This document shows, piece after piece, positions 58,701-64,000 of a DNA stretch of 64,000 nucleotides. The stretch's first letter is position 1, and the number at the start of each line of letters is the position of its first letter. Below the pieces are notes generated by a model. The model was not told the DNA's origin, searched no databases, and saw nothing but the letters and a program-made list of their open reading frames with translations. Made by a program: the position numbers and the translations under genes. The DNA is from Zingiber officinale (Eukaryota > Streptophyta > Magnoliopsida > Zingiberales > Zingiberaceae). The stretch is taken from NCBI RefSeq assembly GCF_018446385.1, contig NC_056001.1, forward strand, positions 9,542,672-9,606,671, read 5' to 3'.

Positions 58701-59739
58701 AGCAATTCAAAATCAGTTTTAAAGAATACCTACATTATCTTTTTCCAACTCTCGAACTCCCCCTCAAACTTCAGTGGGTATATACTCAGTTCGGCCATCG
58801 ATTCGGTGCTTCGATCGGCGGTTAGTCCTCCTGAAGCGTCCTGACTCTGATACCACTTGTTAGAACCCTCGGTAGCCAGCTAGAAGGGGCGGGGTTGAAT
58901 AGCTCATGCATAAAATCAAACAAAAGAACCTTTCTTGGACAAATAACTTAATTAAAGAACACTTTCATTAAATAATAAATAAACTAAAAAACAGAGGCTT
59001 AGAGGTTTTGCTTGGTTACAACCGGGGAGGTTGTTAATCCAAGAAATAGAGTAGCACTAGTTTATCCTTTAGGTGGAGAAGCCTCTTTACAACAGTGAAA
59101 GCATAGAAAATGAGAAGCTAAACAAAAACTGAGATGTGTACAAGTGTTGTTGCAAGAATGCTTGTTGTTAATAGCTTCTGGGACCAAGGCTGTATTTATA
59201 GCCTTGGTCGAGGCACCTGGAAGGGTTCTAGCACCTGAAGTGGGATAAAAACTTATCCCTGACTCAACGGTCAAAGACCATGTCGAAATGGCTAAAACTT
59301 GGATTTCGGGTGCCCTGAAGGGAGAAAGTCAACAAAATGTTGACTTTCTCTCCGGACCTCCAACTTCGGCTCCGCTTGCTTCGGTCTGGGTTTTCCACTC
59401 CGGTTCCTCTTGCTTGGGTGATCTCAGCCATCTGGAATAAGGCTCACCCAAATCCAACTTCCAGTCTTCTCGAGCAAGCTTCCGCTCCTGACTTTTTGTC
59501 CCTCAGAAACATTGCGCACCTCATTCTCGTCCGCCCGCATACTCTTCCGCAGCTCCTTGTCCCTCAGACGCACCGAGCTCATCGACTCTCTCCCGTGTTG
59601 TCCTTCTCGCTAGCTGCGTCTTTTGCTCAATGCCCTATGCTCCTAAGTTCCTGTACACTTAGACTCAAGGTTAAACACAACATGACCTAACTTAACTTGT
59701 TTGATCACATCAAAATAACCTTGGGGCCGGGTACCAACA
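55761..59739 (-). mobile_element. gag-only LTR retrotransposon (copia-like), complete, 3979 bp
   Basis: Perfect target duplication TCTAT (55756-55760 and 59740-59744). The 3' LTR is 55761-56655 (895 bp) and the 5' LTR is 58858-59739 (882 bp), both TGTTAG/GAACC...GGTACCAACA on the + strand. A polypurine tract complement (ATCTCTCTCTTTTTG) follows the 3' LTR. The primer site lies at 58848-58857 (complement of TGGTATCAGAG). The internal region (2202 bp) holds only gag text. LTR promoter: TATTTATAGCC at 56094-56104 (complement GGCTATAAATA), with GGAAGGGTTCC and GCGTCC-like motifs upstream. The element lies in the outer gypsy, to the right of the Pack-CACTA. Confidence 0.93.
57647..58705 (-). CDS. 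gag-like polyprotein of the gag-only element (broken)
   Basis: The minus strand, in three broken frames, reads: 58705-58472, WTKKQQADYVANGKVEFHLL then QEVNWISTYN and STKELWEKFLELHEGTPEA (UBN2-type capsid); 58159-57935, MKMDEQESEFSFDDEEM, then NHLQSRKRRKIRCYHCNEEGH and VKDNCLELKNK, a CCHC zinc knuckle (C-x2-C-x4-H-x4-C) that binds RNA; 57850-57647, an acidic Ser/Glu-rich C-terminal part. The start ATG would lie near 58790 on the gag leader. Frame shifts between the parts mean it is probably not translated whole. Compare the partner copy at 44830-45930. Confidence 0.75.
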
Positions 59740-59744
59740 TCTAT

Positions 59745-60472
59745 TTCCTCATCATCCAACTTGATGGAATCTCCGAGACAAACTTTCCACATAGTTTTAG
59801 CTGCAAAATAGAAAAAATATCAGTTGGATACAACAGTAAAGAGAGATTGAATTTCTCACTGAATTTGTCAAACAGTCGGAATTGAATAGGGCTAAGTCCG
59901 TGATGATCCTCGTAAAAACCTAAGTCGCATGAATTCTAGATAATCAAAATAAGAATTCGTATAGGAAAAACAAGAACATATAAGCATGGATCTTCGTTTC
60001 ATCAAGAACATGACATAAGAAAGTAAATAATGCATAAACATAATGATAAAGAACCTGATTGAAGAGTCATATCTTTATCCTTTAGCGTCATCAAGAAGAT
60101 CCTGTGGAAGAAGAAATAGCGGAAGGAAAAGGTAGGTCTTCCGGAGGAGTTAGGGTTGATGACGCCGAATTCTCTTGGTCAATGGGGAACGAAGAGGCGT
60201 CTCAAGATTACCCTAATCCTCTGGGGACCAACCCATTATATAGTGCACATCTATTATCATCCATCGATAATAATAGATGCGGGACTATAGGTTCTACACA
60301 CATGAGATCCACATCCAATTACCCGAAATTCACTAGACATAAGCTAGATCACTTTAAAGGGTTTGGATCAAATTACCCGAGTGTCTGATTGGGTAATGAG
60401 AGACACAGAAGATACAAGAGTACAATTAGTTGGACTTGCACCTCCTTCAACTCGACTTGAAGGTGAGGCTTA
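59745..60472 (+). mobile_element. tail of the outer gypsy internal region (unrecognised)
   Basis: Between the gag-only element and the 3' LTR lies sequence with a + frame at 60104-60388 of no known domain. GAAGGTGAGG just before 60473 may be the polypurine tract. Its content could be the downstream end of the antisense ORF, but I see no homology. Confidence 0.4.
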
Positions 60473-61368
60473 TGATACGACGAATAAGATAGGGCCCCCA
60501 AAGACGGGGTCAAAGTGAAGAAGATCGGTCTATGTGGAGGTCAAAGTCAAGGAGAAAGCAATGGTCAGGGCTCACAGCATTGCCCAGTTCGGCTGAGTGG
60601 CCTGTCCGATCGGACCTTCTGGCCGATTGGATCTTGAGTTTTTCTGGCTCGACGGAATTCTCAATCATCCTAGCTCCATTGAGAGGAGTCATTTCAACCC
60701 GGTCGGTTGGCCTAGAGGCAAGCCCCAAGCTGACTCTCTGTCCAATCGGGCGCCGAGTCGTTAAGAAGACTGAGTCCTCAAAAAAGACTAACATTACACA
60801 GTTGATCTGACTGGATGTCCGAAGGGACCAGATCGGTTTATCAATAGAGACATATCAGGGGTCATCAACCCAATAACCTAATATTCTTTTTTGGTGTTTA
60901 GCATAACCATTGTTAGAGAATTAACAAAATATTCCCTGTGCACGTTGTACAGCGGAAGCTTCTACTCTACAAAACACAGAAATGGTGGGCCAAATCTGGG
61001 AAAGGTGTCAGGATGTCAGAGTGGTTGGTCTATTCTTAGAAATACATTGAGATTCATTCATAGATGAAAATAAACACTATATAAGAGGCCTCCTCTAAAG
61101 GTGCAGGTACACAACATTACACACTCATAGTCCACTGTTTATTTCTATTGTTCACTGCATTCCATTTCCTCTAGACCATCTGTTTGACTTGAGTGTCAAA
61201 GTATCTGTGTCGAGACCTCTCCCTAGTCTGGTTGCTGACGTTTTCTTCCTTGTTCGTTCTTTTTTGATATGCAAGAATATTAGACGTCATTTTCTTCCGG
61301 CTCAGAGTCTATTCACAGTCAACATCAAAGCTATTTACCTAATGCACCATTTTTCCTGATTTTTGAGA
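60473..61368 (+). repeat. 3' LTR of Tat/Grande-like gypsy element (outer host element)
   Basis: It matches the LTR at 18970-19843 over its length, in the same orientation, with substitutions throughout and small indels (start TTATGATACGACGAATAAG, where the 5' copy has TGATAG). The end is GATTTTTGAGA, opposite the 5' copy AATTTCAGACA. A target duplication is not evident (AGTTA before the 5' copy; GGATC after this one), so pairing is inferred. Confidence 0.65.
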
Positions 61369-62349
61369 GGATCACGTTATAATACTTGACTATTAAGATA
61401 TCTAAGAACTTTACTCCCACTAATACTATTCAGAGAAGCATGCCTCATGTCCTAGATTAATAATGGTCTTTCGAATTACTAATCCTAGGTTTCCATAATC
61501 CAATGCAAACCGACAAGCTCATTTGAATTATTCCAGTCAGTTTTCATAAAAACCAGCTACTCCAGTTTGGTTTAAATTTTTATATAAATTTCCAGTTTCT
61601 TTCTGTTTCATTATAAGCTTCAAACCAAATTCTATCAAACCATAAAACAAGAGTTTAATAATTTCTAGTAACTCTACTAAAGAAAATTTCTAATGACTAT
61701 AGTAAACAAATAATAATTTAGTTATGATTTCTTACTGAATAAAATAAATAGTAAACCAAAAGAAACCCTGATTTGGTTTGTTTCAATTTCTAAGGGATTC
61801 ATTGCAGTTTCTAATGAAATTCGACTCGGCTCTTTCTACAAAACAAATAAAAATTGAACCAGTCCTTTTCGTTTTTCAATTTGAACCGAATGGAAAGTTC
61901 AATTTCCTTCGGAATTTGCTATTGAAATTAAAAAAAAAAAAATCTTAGAATTCCAGCTTATGTAGATATGATCGCACTATTATCACTGATTTAGAATTTT
62001 ATGAGTTCTAAAGATCTAAATATTAATTACCAATCCTATCTAGATGTACTTGTAGGAAAATTAGGTTATGGGAACCTGTAAAAACACACAATATAAAGGC
62101 TCTCGCCGAGCCCAAACCCAAGCCCAACCAGTCCATGTGATACATTAAAATAAATATATATGTGAATATAAAAATTATATTAATTTTAATATTCACGGCC
62201 GTGGGTGATCGGGTCGTGATTTGTATTAATTCGTATGAACGGATAAAATTAGATAAACAAAAAAAAACTTTTTTAAAAAATAAATAAAAAAGAAAAAAAT
62301 ATCATAAATAATTTTTTTTATTTATGATAAACAGTGACTTAAACTCTTA
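61369..62349. other. intergenic AT-rich sequence
   Basis: No gene, TE domain or RNA gene was recognised. Poly-A and poly-T tracts occur. Confidence 0.4.
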
Positions 62350-62560
62350 GGCTGTTTGAAAGGAGTGATACAATTAGGATTAGAATTAAGTTGATTAAGA
62401 TAGGATTGAGATGAGATTAATAATCATTCTTTATGTCTAGGTATTATGAATTTTATCCCTAATTAATTTTAATCTTACACCTAATCAATCCTACCAAACG
62501 GTATATTAATAATTTTTTAAAAACATAATCCTAATCTTATCATCTTTACCAAACGGAGCC
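62350..62560. mobile_element. Tourist-like MITE (PIF/Harbinger)
   Basis: It is flanked by TTA on both sides (62347-62349 and 62561-62563), the 3-bp duplication typical of PIF/Harbinger. The ends are GGCTGTTTGAAAGG and, inverted, GGCTCCGTTTGGTA, which resemble the GGGNNTGTTTGG termini of Tourist MITEs. Length 211 bp, AT-rich, no ORF. A possible internal hairpin of ATTAGGATTAG- and CTAATCTTA-type complementarity is present. Confidence 0.75.
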
Positions 62561-64000
62561 TTATAGGTTTATTGTAGTAATAAAGATGATTATGCTATAT
62601 GTCTCACAAGTCGATTTATAGCTGACTGTTAAATGACCAGGAGTACAAGAATTTTTTTTTTTCCGAAGACATACGTCTGTCAAAATTGATTTCTTGCTCT
62701 ATTATAATAAGTTTACTATCCTATAACCAACGACTCTTACATCTTTATACATCATGCAGGAGTGTAGTCATCTTAAAGAGAGGGGGAACGACTCTTACAT
62801 CTTTATACATCATGCAAGGGGTGTAGTCCCCTCAAGGAGAGGGGGTGTGACCGTTTGAGTAATGGATTTATTATCATTCATTATTAAAAATTGAAATTGA
62901 TCATATAGACCTAAGCTATCTATTGATGCTATTTCTATGAGAAAATATAGCGATTTGAAATATTAAATATTAAATTTTAAAAATAAAATATATAATAATA
63001 AACGAATGAACTAAATTGTAGGACGTAAATAAGGAAACTAAATTGAAATTGAATTGGATTTGAACTAAATCCAACAGGTAAATACAGAAATAAGGATTAT
63101 GTTGATTTAAATCGGGATTGATTTAAAACTGAGTTATGATCGAATCAAGTTTAATATTTAAATGAATTCAATCGATTTAAAAAGAATTAGGATATTTTTG
63201 ATGAAATCTTTCCCTTTTTTCCTCTCACTCTTCTCCCGACGCATGTTGCACGTTGCAGCCCTTTCATCCATTCTTCTTTTTTAATTTTTTTTCTTCCTCT
63301 TCTTCTTCATTTGCCTCTTCTCCTTCTCTTTTCTAATGTAAGTAAACCTATAATTTTTTTCGTCTCCTCTTATGAAGAAGTAGGAAATGCAGCATAAGTT
63401 GCTACCTTCTTCCAGCTACAAGATTGAGCAGCCCTTAGCCTCCATATCTTCTTCCTCTTCTCGTATTTTTAGGATTTTATTGGTATCGTAAAAATAATCC
63501 TATTTTATTTTACCTTGCTCTTTTTTTGTCGTTATCAAACTCATTCAAACTAGTTAAAATTACTAACGAAGAACATAAATCTCTCTTTTTTTATTTTTTT
63601 TATTTATTTTTTATGTTTTTTTTTAATTTCTTTCTCTCTATATCATATAGTTTTTATTTTTCTAAAGATATGATATTTGAATAAATTATTCCTCTCTTCT
63701 TTCATAAATTTTTAAAAATTATCCTACCTGATAAATCCCCACTGACATCATGCATCACTTATGTTAATTCATATCTAATGCAATAACAATAATACCGATG
63801 AATTTTAAATTTTGAGGTTGTTATTTTAAAGAAAGAAAGTGCATTAAAGAAAAATAGAAGTTTAAATATAATATTTCTGGACAGAATAACAAACTTCTAT
63901 CCACGATAAGAGACAATCATGGGGTCTATTCAAAAATTCCTGACGAGTGTGAAATGAAAAACAAACTTTGGGTGAAATAAAAATTAAAAAGTTCGTGTGG
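62561..64000. other. intergenic AT-rich sequence with a 58-bp duplication
   Basis: It holds a tandem duplication (62729-62786 and 62787-62845, about 85 percent alike by eye) of a unit beginning AACGACTCTTACATC. No gene was recognised; short open frames are not convincing. A TTCTTCTTC-rich tract lies at 63260-63330. Confidence 0.5.
62729..62845. repeat. 58-bp tandem duplication
   Basis: Two units of 58 to 59 bases begin AACGACTCTTACATCTTTAT and end in a GAGAGGGGG run. They differ at the GTAGTCATC/GTAGTCCCC segment. Confidence 0.85.

Overview
The window is nuclear DNA from a flowering plant. The supporting signs are spliced genes with GT..AG introns, an AP2/ERF transcription factor, dense nested LTR retrotransposons, CACTA elements and a Tourist-like MITE. 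The style of the repeats would suit a large-genome monocot (something like Zingiberales), but that is a guess from repeat style and not a proof.

Only two genes look intact, both in a gene island at about 6-18 kb on the + strand. One is a complete 21-exon CTP synthase gene (8750-13195, 603 codons by my splice reconstruction), with a TATA box and a CT-rich leader. The other is a short gene without introns in its coding region (16460-17173) for a cytokinin-response-factor type ERF protein. A decayed histone H2A copy lies at 2268-2758.

Left flank (1-5970): the 3' end of a + strand copia-like element, the H2A pseudogene, the right end of a CACTA transposon, and a chimera of a copia-like LTR/gag fragment with a gypsy gag and LTR on the opposite strand.

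Right part (18970-61368): this is best read as one old Tat/Grande-like gypsy element on the + strand. Its parts are a 5' LTR at 18970, gag, protease, RNase H, integrase, a 57-bp tandem array, an antisense coiled-coil ORF, and a 3' LTR at 60473. It seems to have been blown up to about 42 kb by serial insertions, and its reverse transcriptase has been lost. The insertions are: a minus-strand Athila/Tat-like element (21916-30422) that itself holds a 3.5-kb solo LTR with a perfect GATGT duplication; a SIRE-like fragment (30423-33044); further retroelement debris carrying a 34-bp tandem array (35752-39400); a 1.3-kb solo LTR (39479-40780); two gag-only LTR retrotransposons with perfect 5-bp target duplications (42826-49578, itself holding a 2.66-kb solo LTR, and 55761-59739); and a 6.1-kb CACTA element (49608-55685) with a perfect 3-bp duplication.

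That CACTA element is the most striking object in the window. It is a Pack-CACTA carrying, all in one direction, intron-containing pieces of an XTH (xyloglucan endotransglucosylase) gene, a DUF1639 gene and a NEDD1-like WD40 gene. The gag-only elements also stand out, because two different LTR subfamilies share the same internal layout without pol. I found no CRISPR array, operon or prokaryotic feature.
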